DNA of 64,000 bases. Source: Doris montereyensis (Eukaryota > Mollusca > Gastropoda > Nudibranchia > Dorididae). Below, piece by piece: positions 12,590 through 23,753 of this stretch (position 1 is its first letter; each line of letters opens with the position of its first letter). The position numbers and the translations under genes are program-made. Under the pieces are notes generated by a model. The model did not search any database. It was not told where the DNA came from and saw only the letters and a program-made list of their open reading frames with translations. Where the stretch lies: positions 306,001 to 370,000 of the forward strand of contig JAXRKP010000046.1 in the NCBI GenBank assembly GCA_037039925.1, read 5' to 3'.

Positions 12590-12835
12590 TTCAAGGCCCT
12601 TACAGCCCATAGAGCCACAGAGAATCCCCCTTTCTAAAGCCTGAAGTGGAACAGATGAAACTAATCACCCCCTAGACAGGACTCGTATGTCGTAATTTGT
12701 TATTTTTTTTGATTCCCAAGATGTTGATGAGCATTTTCACCGGGCGAGTAGGGAAAAAGCATGCTATTGCTATGTGTTTTTAAAAGAACCCACAACATCG
12801 GACCTAGAATTCAAACCCAGGCCACCACTTTGTGT
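12590..12835 (-). mobile_element. tRNA-derived SINE, family A
   Basis: The reverse complement carries, in order, a tRNA-like head with gggtttgaattctagg, a gatgttgtgggttctttt segment, then cttgggaatca, gtcctgtctagggggtgat, and the 3' end ggctctatgggctgtaaggg + ccttgaag. The same order is seen in the copies at 24810-25083, 54585-54875 and 29515-29790. It lies head-to-head with the family B SINE that follows. Confidence 0.78.
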
Positions 12836-12837
12836 AA

Positions 12838-13010
12838 GAGTTGTTAGCTCGGTTGGTAGCACGCTTTCTTTTCATGGCGAGGCGATGGGTACCGACGCAG
12901 AGGTCGCGGGTTCGATCCCCATTGTGGCCAGGATTTTTTTCTGTCTATTCCTTGTGTTTGTCTCGTGTTTGTTCCTATGAGGCTTTCATATTACCTCGTG
13001 TCATTATATT
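12838..13010 (+). mobile_element. tRNA-derived SINE, family B
   Basis: An A-box-like TAGCTCGGTTGGTAGCACG is followed 45 bases on by a B-box-like GGTTCGATCCCC, then a non-tRNA body (ggccaggatttttttctgtc, tattccttgtgtttgtctcg, ttcctatgag). The internal arms do not fold as a working tRNA. A second copy with the same body lies at 45758-45910. Confidence 0.8.
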
Positions 13011-13019
13011 AAAAGTAAG

Positions 13020-13312
13020 TAAAGGAAGTCACAAAAGAACTCACATCCTTAGAGTTGAGTGTATGGTTGCCACGAGTAGAGGCATGATTTTTTCTAGGCA
13101 TACGGCATTACGTGGTAGTTTGCCATTGCTTTCCATACCGCTTTTACTGTCACTGTCACCAAGTCTGGATAGACCCAGCTACCTATTTCCCTGCTGGCTC
13201 CATAGGACTAGGAGGGCCAGACATTTATTTTGCCCGGCCTGGGCATCCAACTCATGCCTCCTGGAAGGTAGTCTGACGATCTTAGAAGTTAGACTAAGCT
13301 ACCGACACCTCC
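13020..13312 (-). mobile_element. tRNA-derived SINE, family D
   Basis: On the minus strand the head lies at the right, with tcggtagcttagtctaactt as a degraded A box and an aggcatgagttggatgccca B-box region. The body extends left to ctcacatccttagagttg. The order of blocks on the plus strand (gtagaggcatga, ctaggcatacggcattacgt, ggtagtttgccattgctttc, ctgggcatccaactcatgcc, tcctggaaggtagtctga) matches 50985-51215 and the flanks of the array at 7140-8820. Confidence 0.8.
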
Positions 13313-13544
13313 AATGGGGATTACATAGAGCAGAAAAAGGGACTGGACATACACATGTACTGGTTAAAAATCTATTTGTCTTCATATAAGCATAATTAAG
13401 CTAACGTTGGAACCAGTACAGAAACAGTTCTCTATGAATGAAGAAGACTATAAATATCATTCTGCTAAATATATATATATGTATATATATATATGTCATC
13501 TTTGTATCCTTAAATTCTTTGTATATATACATGTTCAAGAGCTG

Positions 13545-13975
13545 GTCAGTTGTTACCAACACAATAGAGTGTCAAGATAATCAAATTCCTTCTTGATCGC
13601 TGTGCCAACTTTAGAAGTAAAAGATCATCTTTGATATAAAATGAAAAGTCTTTCAGTCATACTGCCCCTCTTTTATGGAGTACAATGTACTATCTCTTTC
13701 AAAACAAGAAGCAACCTTTCATTTCAAATTTATAAAAAGAATCTTTAGACCAAACTTTTTATGAGTTTCTTGTTCCTTTTAGTTTAAAAGCTGGTTTTAT
13801 TAAACTTTTAGTGTTTTTGAAATTGTAACTAACATGATTTATTTTCTGTTGCTGTGCATTTTATATAATCTGTAATTGTGTCATTGATATTTTACTGTAA
13901 AACACATCGAGCATTTCGGTGGATGAGAGGTGCTCAACAAATGCATTATTATTATTATTATTATTATTATAAATA
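13545..13975 (+). mobile_element. CR1/L2-type LINE 3' end with (ATT)n tail
   Basis: Decayed plus-strand coding sequence gives KSFSHTAPLLW (about 13648-13680) and a K-rich FISNLYKKNL, the usual end of this LINE group's ORF2. An untranslated end with aaaacacatcgagcatttcg and gaggtgctcaacaaatgcat follows, then eight ATT triplets. A 3' end of this kind, ending in a short-repeat tail, is typical of CR1/L2/Rex-like elements. Confidence 0.72.
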
Positions 13976-14023
13976 TAAATGACATTCATTTAGGTTTTAA
14001 AAGGCAAATATCATGAATTAAAA

Positions 14024-14025
14024 GA

Positions 14026-14081
<56 letters not shown>

Positions 14082-14085
14082 CATA
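14024..14085. repeat. (AT)n microsatellite
   Basis: Nearly pure alternating AT with two ATAC interruptions. Confidence 0.97.
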
Positions 14086-14270
14086 TAACTTTTTCTTTTT
14101 TCACTCATCACATATCTTACAATGTTTAAGTATAGTATAATGTACGTATTTTGAACTTTCATATCATTACAACTGACTGCATGTGCTAGAAATGCAACTA
14201 AAACAAAAGGAAAATTAAAAAGCAAGTCTCATGACGCCACACAAAGCATCTTGAGTATGATCAGTATGAA

Positions 14271-15463
14271 ATAATGAAGTGTTTTGATCTAGTTGTAACT
14301 ATGTCTGTATACACATAATGAAGTGTTTTGACCTAGTTGTGACTATGTCTGTATACACATAATGAAGTGTTTTGACCTAGTTGTAACTATGTCTGTAAAC
14401 ACAAAATGAAGTGTTTTGATCTAGTTATAAATATGTCTGTACACACATAATGAAGTGTTTTGACCTAGTTGTAACTATGTCTGTACACACATAATGAACT
14501 GTTTTGATCTAGTTATAACTATGTCTGTACACACATAATGAAGTATTTTGACCTAGTTGTAACTATGTCTGTACATACATAATGAAGCGTTTTGACCTAG
14601 TTGTAACTATGTCTGTAAACACATAATGAAGCGTTTTGACCTAGTTGTAACTATGTCTGTACACATATAATGAAGCGTTTTGACCTAGTTGTAACTATGT
14701 CTGTACACACATAATGAAGTGTTTTGACCTAGTTGTAACTATGTCTGTACACACATAATGAAGTGTTTTGACCTAGTTGTAACTATGTCTGTACACACAT
14801 AATGAAGTGTTTTGACCTAGTTGTAACTATGTCTGTACACATTTAATGAAGCGTTTTGACCTAGTTGTAACTATGTCTGTACACACATAATGAAGTGTTT
14901 TGACCTAGTTGTAACTATGTACACATATAATGAAGCGTTTTGACCTAGTTGTAACTATGTCTGTACATACATAATGAAGTGTTTTGACCTAGTTGTAACT
15001 ATGTCTGTACACACATAATGAAGTATTTTGACCTAGTTGTAACTATGTCTGTACATACATAATGAAGTGTTTTGACCTAGTTGTAATTATGTCTGTACAC
15101 ACATAATGAAGTGTATTGACCTAGTTGTAACTATGTCTGTACACATTTAATGAAGCGTTTTGATCTAGTTGTAACTATGTCTGTACATACATAATGAAGT
15201 GTTTTGACCTAGTTGTAACTATGTCTGTACACACAAAATGAAGTGTTTTGACCTAGTAGTAACTATGTCTGTATACACATAATGAAGTGTTTTGACCTAG
15301 TTGTAACTATGTCTGTAAACACATAATGAAGTGTTTTGACCTAGTTGTAACTATGTCTGTACATACACAATGAAGCGTTTTGACCTAGTTGTAACTATGT
15401 CTGTACACACATAATGAAGTGTATTGACCTAGTTGTAACTATGTCTGTACACACATAATGAAG
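14271..15463. repeat. 44-bp satellite array
   Basis: About 27 units of 44 bp, ataatgaagtgttttgacct followed by agttgtaactatgtctgtac and acac. Identity is very high (single-base variants such as gtgttttg/gcgttttg and tacacac/tacatac/taaacac). Two variants alternate along the array rather than in blocks. One unit at about 14910-14930 lacks the tctgt block. Confidence 0.97.
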
Positions 15464-15599
15464 GTTGATAACATCTCAGTAAAAGCCAGGGTTATACAAT
15501 GGATGCTAACCCAAATCATGAAAGCAAGACATAACATTTGTTAAAAACAAAGCCTGTAATGATCATACATGGAAATATATAATACTTGGATACATACTA

Positions 15600-16399
15600 C
15601 AGTAGTGACCGCCTAAATGCCTGGCGCAGAGAAAACGGGCATTTAGGCAAAACGAGAGTGGGAGGGGGAGATGAGATCACCAAGGGAGTTCATCTAGTAT
15701 GGTGCATACATTCAACATTTACGAAAAATGTAATGCATGAAACAGGGACACCTGGAAATTAACTCTTTAGCACTAAGGCGGTGAGCACTAAGGCAGTGAG
15801 CGCAGGCAGTTTGACCATTGCTCGCCACGAAGACCCGAAGGCACAATGGATACGGCCAATGCAAGACAGGGGGCAATACAAATGTTCACACCTTGTTCCT
15901 CGATCGCAATGCGTGCCCGGTCTAATAAAAACGCCAGGTGATTGCATGCAACTTACGACATCAAGAAAGAGCCGTGGACAGAGTCCGAAAGACTTCAATT
16001 CTAATTCGTAATTGCCCAGTGACAAACCAGTGATCCAATGGAACAAAGGCTGTGATGTACAGTGGGTGGAGTCAGGAAGAGAAGACTGGCCATCTTTTAT
16101 TATATTACAATGGATATGTAATGAAGAGTGGTTACAATGCATGACACATTGTTGATGAGCATAACAGCCCTATTAGCGAGGGGATTACAGTCATTATGTA
16201 TGATAAGAATAATAATTTTTTACTCAGTTACTTACAGACGTATTTTATGATAATTTGGAGAAGATGATACCTGTAGTTGCCGCTGAGACCGGGCATGTAG
16301 GCGAAAATCTTGGTTTGGAGACGGGCATTTAGAGGGGCAAATATATACAGAACAAATTTGATTTCAGTGAGATCGCGGGCATTTAGACGGTCACTACTG
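15600..16399. mobile_element. TA-flanked inverted-repeat DNA transposon (mariner/pogo-type MITE)
   Basis: The left end CAGTAGTGACCGCCTAAATG and the right end (reverse complement CAGTAGTGACCGTCTAAATG) form terminal inverted repeats of at least 24 bp. Each is bounded by a TA dinucleotide, as expected for the Tc1/mariner/pogo superfamily. Subterminal copies of gggcatttagg/gggcatttag occur in both halves. The 800-bp interior has a 127-codon minus-strand frame (15759-16142) with no DDE/D motif I can recognise. It is therefore treated as non-autonomous. Confidence 0.85.
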
Positions 16400-16401
16400 T
16401 A

Positions 16402-17295
16402 TATATATAAGAAATTATTTTTATACTTGAACTTGTCTTAGAATCAGCAGCTTTGGTTGGAACAGCATAGAAAACAATGGCCTCTATCTAACCCCAAACT
16501 CTCCTCACACACACACACACAAATACCTCTAGATGTTGTGAAGAGATAAATGTTAACGTAAAGATTTCAAAAGTAAAATTAATATTTTGAAATATTGATG
16601 TTGAGGTATAGATTACCGGCAAAGAGTGAGTGAGAGAATAAAAATGTTAAGTTGCAAATTGACATATACATATTCATGTAATATTAATATACATCATTGC
16701 CTTTCATCCTTATCAAAACCGGTGGCATGCAAATTCATTCAAATACTATTCATTCTTTCTGGCCGTGAATTTGTTTATAAAAAACCCCCAAAAATCTGTG
16801 CTTACCAACATTAAATTTGTAAAAAAAAAGCAAACAAACCCCTAACAAAACAGGAAGAAACACAATGGATAAATCTCTTCACCATCCCCTACCATAACCA
16901 TCCACCCCACAATTCAGTGACTTTGGGAGCTCCCATCTTTGTCTCAGACGTGTGGTCGAAACGGGGGCAGATGGATAGAACACGTCATCAATTTTTAGGT
17001 GCCAATGAAAAAAATTTTCTTTCTTCTTCAGCGTTTTGTATTACGTTCTCTGACCACAAAAGATTCAGAAATTTTAAGCTAATGAAATGGTATACTTTTT
17101 TATGGGACACTCTGCTTTGTCACAATTCAATTCTATAAATTTGTAATTTATACTCTATAAAAGAAAAGTGGGGCTTGATTACAGATGTAAAAAGTAAAAG
17201 AGAGCCTTAGACTTAGAGTATGTCTTGGGTTTGGAAGAGAAGCGTTGGATGAAAGAATCAATACACATGTAATATTAACATTGTAATACAAGGTG
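16402..17295. other. Non-coding, nothing recognised
   Basis: It includes a short (CA)n run near 16508-16522. Short open frames here have no support from domains or splice sites. Confidence 0.45.
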
Positions 17296-17299
17296 AGCT

Positions 17300-17490
17300 T
17301 TAACATGGAGTCCGCAGGGCCACAGAAAAAGGGGAAGACCAAGAAACACATGGCGAAGAGAACTGGAGAGGAGTTGAAAGATCTGGGGACGTCTTGGAAA
17401 GAGTTTGAAAAGATGGCACAGGACAGGGATCGCTGGAGGCTCTTGTTGCTGGCCTATGCCCCATGAGGGGTGACAGGGCATGATTAATAT
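17300..17490 (+). mobile_element. LINE ORF2 C-terminal fragment
   Basis: One plus frame gives GRPRNTWRRELERS and the next gives ELKDLGTSWKEFEKMAQDRD followed by RWRLLLLAYAP and a stop at about 17464. This is the well-known end of RTE-like/craniofacial-development-protein-2-like LINE proteins (GRPR-TWRR...LGLTW-E...AQDR-RWR). A one-base shift separates the halves and nothing upstream remains. Confidence 0.8.
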
Positions 17491-17893
17491 AAGAAAGCCA
17501 AATAATTATGATGGCATATTAATGTGTGTGTACCTATAAACAGCACACCAGTGTGTACTGTGTAGACTGGGCACATGGCAATAAAATCAGTGAACATAAT
17601 ACAGTCGACGCTGCCCGAAAGCAGTGCTCTGTAGGAGACTGGAGCATGCTTATTGCGAAAGCGTGCTTGAAGTCGAAATACCGAAAAAAAATCATGAATT
17701 GTGTATAGCATGCAACTTTTTATATATATATATATACACTAAAATCACAAGTGCAGTCTACCTGCGTCTTCTCTGAGGTGTACACAAAAACACAGTGTTT
17801 GTTTCCCTACAAAAATAAATAATTACTTTACCGTACATCATCGCTTATAGGACGCATTTTTTGTTTTTACCAATGGTGGTGACTAGGAGTACT

Positions 17894-19056
17894 AAGGCCT
17901 GGGCACTGATCGCTATGTGGTTGATCATGATCAGTGAACAATCAAGGGACCTTGATCACTGATCAAGCGCTCGGAGCTTTGATCATGATCACAGCTATGA
18001 GCATGATCACAGTCTAAATGCAAAAATGCTTCTTGATCACTGCCAGACGAGAGTCTGGATCAAAAGAAGTGAAGGCGAGGCGAGGCTGTCATATAGTGAT
18101 AGTCTTGAGGGACGGCACAGAGGATGGATTTGCATTTTTTTCTGGTTTTGGTTTAGTTTTTTGTTTTCTTCTGTTTTTCTTTTCTCTTTATAGACAACTC
18201 CAGGTCTCAACCATAGCCCTTTATCAGGGCAAATGACACACAGAGCGGAAACTGGAAATTAATAGTGTGAAAACAATGTCAGTGCATCTGTGTCCACCCA
18301 AGGTCTCCTATAAATATCTAATAAGGGGTCAATATTACAAATCAGTACTATATTTACTCTAAATTTTGTCTAATCATACAACGGTCTGTTCAAGTACCGA
18401 CTTAGAGGTGTTGACCAGGAAATAGTCCCAGTTAAAAGATCCTTATTTCTCAATATATTATGTATAGAAGATATTTTTTAGAAACGTTTTTCTCCACCCC
18501 TATCATCCCAACTGACGAACAAGCCTGAGCCGTCGCCTTCATCTCTCGCAACCCGCACACCCCTCCCCCCCCAATCTCCATCCTATTAACACACTAGATC
18601 TATTACGCCCTTTCTTGCCCCGTCTTGTGGTCTGATCACAGCTAGGGCTGATCATAATCACAGCTAGGAGGCATTGAGTAGTCTGTTTGATCAAGGTATT
18701 GGTGGCAGCTTTTTTTTGCTGTCAGTTTTGGATTACAATGACTGCAATATAGTCGGAGATTGGTGTGTTGAACATATCGACAGATACATTTTCTCGATGT
18801 TTGGAGCCATTAAGCAGATTTTTAAAATCTAAGTATCGATAGGTGGCAGTTTGTTTCACTTTGAACTGGGATGAGAGGGAATATATATATATATATATAT
18901 ATGTAGTCAGAGACTGATGTGTTGAATTTTCTTGATGCTATGATCAGTGATCAACGCCACAAGACTATGATCATTGCTTGAGCATCGACACTATGATTAG
19001 TACGCCATGATCATGAGTTGAGCGATACAAACATTATTGAGGCTCGCCCAGACCTA
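17894..19056. repeat. TGATCA-rich dispersed repeat, possibly a hAT-like non-autonomous element
   Basis: The left edge (taaggcctgggcactgatc) and the right edge (reverse complement taggtctgggcgagc) are loosely inverted. Both flanks are dense in TGATCA/ATGATCA palindromes (17910-18030 and 18930-19020). The TAGGCCTGGGC start resembles the left edges of the repeats at 24105 and 26155. The interior holds short poly-T and an AT microsatellite (about 18880-18905). The superfamily assignment is inference only. Confidence 0.4.
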
Positions 19057-19060
19057 CATC

Positions 19061-20010
19061 ACAGTTGCAAATTTGACCATCTACTATTGCAATATATATA
19101 TAAGGTAAAGAGATGATTTTAAAATGAAGGGGGATAATAACCTAGTTAAAAATCAAAGGATAAAATTAAAAAACCGTAAATGTTGAGTGATGAACTATGC
19201 AACAGAGAATGACTTTAGAGACTGAAAACAACACTACACTGTCTCCAATATTATGCATGTGTGATATATCAAGTCTAACCATAAATACAATGAACAAACA
19301 AGAGCTCATTTCCTTTTGTTTCTAATTGCACAGTTGTACATTTCAACACTAAGAAGGAAGTTCAATACTGTCTCTCTGTCTCTGTCTCTCTCTCATTAAT
19401 AAACATATGTTGTCCACATTGACATGATTTTGGAGAAAACGTAACAAAAATCGTAAAAAATTAAAAAAATTTAGTGCCCCAAAAGAGTGCAACCATATAT
19501 GGCAATAGTAGGGTTTGCAAAAGGAAAGCTGCATAAAAAAACTACACTTTTGATTTCTCATGAACCAATAGAAACAAATTCTTCATTTTAGTAAACTAAA
19601 AAAGAGTTATAAAAAAAAAAAGAAGTGAATATTTCAAAGAATAGCAATTACAACTGAATTCTTTTTAAAAAGAAGTCATTTTTGTGCATCAACACCAACA
19701 TGTCATACAAACTTTTATTCCGTGGCATATCATCAAGGATGACATCTGCTCCCATTCCCCCATCCTTGAAGCCCACAGTGATTTCATCAAGACGTAACAA
19801 AAGGGTAACACATGGCATTACAGTAGTGTGCAATCATTCGTTTGGAGCAAATTTTAGAGCGGTATAATACAATAACAATGTTCTGAAAAGAGAAACGGCC
19901 CTGGGCCTCGCATATTAAAACATAGTGAGAATTAACGTACGCCTTATTAAACACATCATCATAACTGTTTTTCTTACTGATGGTGATAATGGTGATGTTG
20001 AATCTGAAAT
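19061..20010. other. Non-coding; likely includes 3' UTR of the PWWP2 gene
   Basis: No gene-like frame. The right part follows the stop codon of the minus-strand PWWP2 gene and should contain its 3' UTR. A specific polyadenylation site cannot be fixed. Confidence 0.4.
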
Positions 20011-20015
20011 GTGAC

Positions 20016-22240
20016 TCAGTCTAAAAAATCCAAAATATCTTCTGTTGAATCGGCGTGCAGGCTTGAGGGGCGGCCATGGTGGCTTGTTTGATGGCCTGCC
20101 GGTACTGTCCTTTCTTCTTCTTGTTGTATCGCACTTTGAAATCTTCGAGAAATGGAAACAAATCGCTGCAGTGTACGTGAGACATGGTGTTGGAGCCGAA
20201 CCAGGCCACGTTGGCCAACTGCGTGATCACCACATCGTTGTCTCTTTGGGTCACAGTGATACCTGAAACACGGCCAGGCCACCATGGGAAGCCCTGAATT
20301 TTCCCCCATACGATATCACCCATGAATTTCCCGGCCTTCCTCAATCAGGCATCTGCTGACGTTCTGGGTCTGAATTTTCATCATCAGAGGTTTGATGCTG
20401 CCTTTCTCTTCCTGCTCATGGCTCAACGAGTTGGCGGTGGAAAAAATATCGTCTGACTGCTGTTCGTCTCCCGAGTCTTCGCTGCTGTCACTGACGTGAG
20501 AGTCAAGGCCGCTAGAATGGGACTGGCTATCCTCTGAGGGATGTATGCCGTTATGTTCTGCCAGTGACAGCAAATCCGAGGGCTGACCTGCTAACGTGCA
20601 ACTGGTCTTACTCCTCAATGGGTAGTCTTTTAACAGGCAGCTGGGTGAGTTGGTGAAATGAACATTTGGTGAGGCACTAACAACTCTGCCTGGAGACGCA
20701 TTTTTTCGACGATGCGGAGAGTTCGCCAAAGGCATAATGCTGGGAGACGTCTTGACCAGATAACGAGGAGACTGTTCGGGTGAAAAACTTTGCGGAGTTG
20801 TGGCAACTCGAGAAAGACCTTGGTCCTGTTTCAAAGTGTACACAAGTCTGGGTCGATCGTTGGCCAGATCCTCAAAATTAGGCAATGTGTTCTCATGGTT
20901 TTCGTCTTTCATGGGATCACCGTTGCATGTTTCCCTATCACTTTCACTGTCACTGATGTTCACAACGTCGATGAAAACGTCTCCTACCTTAATTTTTGTT
21001 GGTAACGGTTGAGCTGGTTTTTCTTTGACTTCTACCACGGGTTGCGGTTATCTTCGGCTATTTCATAGTTGTTTGGACTCTGATGGCGATGGCTGCGGTT
21101 ATCTTCGGCCATTTCATAGTTGGTTGGACTCTGGTGACGATGGCGATGTTTCTTCTTGTGCTTTTCTGGGGTTTGCCGACAGCCTGGTCATTATTTGGTC
21201 CCACTGAATCTACACTCATTGAGTCAACACTCCGATATCTCTCTTTGTCCCGGGATTTTCGGCCCGATTTCTTAGCTTTCCTGGGGATCTGAGATTCTTT
21301 GGCATCTGTAACTTTGTTCTTTGGCGTAACTGATGTATTGTTTAATGTGAAACTCTCTGTCTCAGGGAGGCGAGGAGGAATTTTCAGGACATCGCCGTCA
21401 CCAATGGAAATTTTTATGGCGGGGTAGGTTTGGTGATGAAGTCATCAGTCAGTGATTTACTCTTTCTGAATTTGGACAACAAAGTGTTTGAAGATTCCTC
21501 AAAATCAACAGTCGTTAGATGTGAAAGTGAGTTGGTAACAGCACCTTCAAAGAACAGCTTGCTGTTATTGTCTTTAGCCTTATATGGTAAACAGTTAACA
21601 GAGTCTATGGCAGAATGCCCATTAACTAATTTCTCATGACCTTGTCTTTGACCCTGTTTTGGCATATTATCCGAACCTGGTTTTGCATTTCTGAAAGGAC
21701 TAAGTTTGCTAGATGAACGTGTTATGTCTTCTAACAACACCATAGGACTTGCTGACGGACACTTCCTTTTCCGCTGGCCGCTCTCCAATGAAGACGGACA
21801 ACCGTTCACGAGCCCGTGTTCTGAGCCTCCTTTCCTTTGAATCTCCCACACTCTCGTTTTTACCCGGCAGAGTTGTGTTTCTACTTTCTTACTGTCATGA
21901 ATGGCACATTTGCAATTTGAGCAAAGGGTTTGACGTGGTCTCAGTCGGATATCCCTGATTGTTCTTTTACGAGAACTAACTGCTTTCAGTTCTCGACGGT
22001 TAGTTCTGGCGACAACCTTGTATGTGTCAGGAAGGGATCACTATTATATGAAAAGCGTTGAGTCAAAGCAGGTGTGTCCATCCGTTGACCGTCAACATTG
22101 AGCACCTGGTGATGCATTTCTGGTGGACCGTTGATGACACAAGAAGGTCCATTGGTTTGGGGTGTGATGGGATCCTCTCTGTGACCAACGGGTTTAAGTG
22201 GTGATGAGTATCTTGTGTATGGTACACCCCTGGGTAAAGT
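20016..22240 (-). CDS. PWWP2: PWWP2A/PWWP2B-like chromatin protein, large terminal exon (frame disrupted)
   Basis: PWWP2 proteins bind nucleosomes (H2A.Z and H3K36me3 in vertebrates) and recruit deacetylase complexes in the nucleus. The exon starts after a minus-strand acceptor (cttctgtgcag, 22248-22241) and ends at TGA 20016-20018. Conserved blocks appear in family order: DTYKVVARTNRRELK (about 22030), IRLRPRQTLCSNCK (about 21925), AIKISIGDGDVLKIPPR (about 21400), a basic KHKKKHRHRH stretch (about 21150), KIKVGDVFIDVV (about 20980), acidic serine-rich sequence, QNVSRCLIEEGREIHG (about 20340), and the PWWP domain GDIVWGKIQGFPWWPGRV...AWFGS...KVRYNKKKKGQYRQAIKQA (20315-20070). The last residues are DSTEDILDFLD. 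Reading all blocks needs about six or seven one-base shifts (near 22232, 22035, 21424, 21165, 21045, 20312 and 20055). The even conservation between shifts argues for assembly indels rather than old decay. A 51-bp in-frame duplication lies at about 21050-21155. Confidence 0.88.
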
Positions 22241-22524
22241 CTGCACAGAAGAAAAATTGAAAATGCATTGTTGTAAAGTTGTCCACACATAAAGATAAAC
22301 AAAAAAGAAGAAAGATGATTTAGATGAAATTAGTCTGCATACCTGCATAACAATCCAATCTACAACATTTGTCCCCCACCAGCACATTTCATTCATAGTC
22401 CTCAATTCCATTGAGAACATATAAAGTATATCAGCTTGTTAGGCGCTTTATACTAACACTCAAACAAGATCTTTCTCTACCATTGGCTGAGTACTCAATC
22501 ACACCTGAGTGGAGCTAAAGGAGT

Positions 22525-22815
22525 AGAGTGAAAGTGCCTTTCCTAAGAGTACAATGTTTACAATGTTGTGAAAAAACCCATCTAAGACAGTCAATGGTTT
22601 CGAACCAGTGCGTCAGTGCTAAAGCCCAAGGTAAAAGACCAAAAGGGAGAAAGTGGGAAGAAGATATAAAAGAGGCATTGAAGCATAGAAATTTAACTTT
22701 TTTGGAAGGAAACAGAAAATGCCAGGACAGGGCATCCTGGAGAAAGATCATCTTGGGCATCTGAACCCATACACCGAAAGGTAGAATGGGAACTGATAAA
22801 GAAAGAAAGAAAGTT
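22525..22815 (+). mobile_element. RTE-like LINE 3' fragment (same family as 58446-61640)
   Basis: The plus strand gives AKAQGKRPKGRKWEEDIKEA then LKHRNLTFLEGNRKCQDRAS. This is the ORF2 C-terminus, followed by the tggaagatcatc...cacaccgaaaggtagaatgg 3' region and a (GAAA)n tail at about 22797-22813. It is strongly 5'-truncated and sits in the PWWP2 intron in antisense orientation. Confidence 0.85.
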
Positions 22816-23159
22816 ATACGAACCATCTTATTACAAACTATGTTCCTCTGTTTTGTTAAATTCTAAACGAACCCAGCTGTTGCAACTCTCCGGTGGGAAA
22901 GCACACAATAAATTGTCTTATTCTTATTCTTATTATCCTTATTACAGTGCTTTGGATCTCTTTCATGTTGTGTAAAAAATTGGCACCCCCCCAATTTCCA
23001 CTACTTACTACCTTGTTTTCTTTTCCTCATCGTCTTTTTTCCTTTCTTGTTCAATGTACTTTACTTCCCCTCATTGGTTTTTCTCCTGCTGCTGCTGTTA
23101 TGTCAATTACTCTCTCACCCAACTCTCTCTCTCTGTTTGCCCAACTCTCTCTCTCTGTT

Positions 23160-23345
23160 TGCCAGTCTATCTGGGGGACTCAGTAGTCAAGAAGCAAGGT
23201 ATTGGCTTCTCAACCCAAAGGTCTTGGGTTCAAGCCCCACTGATGGCTGAAAAATTTTCTCAGACAAAGTAAAAATTCCCCCTGATGACCTTAGTTGTGG
23301 ATGTGGGTAAATCAAATCAAATATAAAACAGTCTGTCTGTCTGTC
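23160..23345 (+). mobile_element. tRNA-derived SINE, family C (short copy)
   Basis: Head with ggggactcagtagtcaagaa (A-box relic) and cttgggttcaagccccac (B box). The body is short, with a 3' end ttagttgtggatgtgggtaa atcaaatcaaat and a (GTCT)n run at 23331-23352. The central segment present in 26930-27275 and 53270-53575 is missing. Confidence 0.75.
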
Positions 23346-23753
23346 TGTCTCTCAGCAAAACTTTGCATTGGATCTATCATAGACTTTATCATTATTTATG
23401 AATAAAAAAAAATAGTTTAGAAGGTTTAGACTTAAATTTTAAAGTTAAAAGACCAAACTTTTTTCAGCTGTGACAGCCTGTCAGAATTATTATTATAGTA
23501 TTATAGCCTCCTCAACAGATTTCAGAGCGGATTAAAATGATTGCTATATTACAGGGCTGCAACTCATTTTCAGAAAAAAACCCCACTAAATTTTCCAGAA
23601 ATTTCTGGCTTTAACGAACAACGTGAAATCAGGTGAAAGTGATTCAAAGAACTAAACGTAAAATCGTAAATGAGACAATTCTAAAACAATATTTTGATTG
23701 AATAGTAAAGAATGACAGGTCTGATAAATTGAAAGCCCAATTGTTCAGGAGAG

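Noticed and set aside
12341..12610. 89-codon minus-strand frame as a gene
   Set aside because: Its start lies in a family A SINE 3' end and no domain is recognisable.
12838..12925. tRNA gene candidate
   Set aside because: A and B boxes are present but the arms do not pair as a tRNA and a SINE body follows; a sister copy exists at 45758. The heads at 24815, 26935, 40590, 51190 and 53275 were rejected as tRNA genes for the same reason.
14271..15463. Possible CRISPR-like array of regular repeats
   Set aside because: Units are contiguous without unique spacers, the host is an animal and no cas-like gene is present. The same holds for the other arrays.
15759..16142. 127-codon minus-strand frame as a transposase
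   Set aside because: No DDE/D or helix-turn-helix signature is visible; it lies inside a short inverted-repeat element and is probably chance.
20790..21292. Plus-strand frames of 60-71 codons
   Set aside because: They are shadows of the minus-strand PWWP2 exon, which has clear family motifs.
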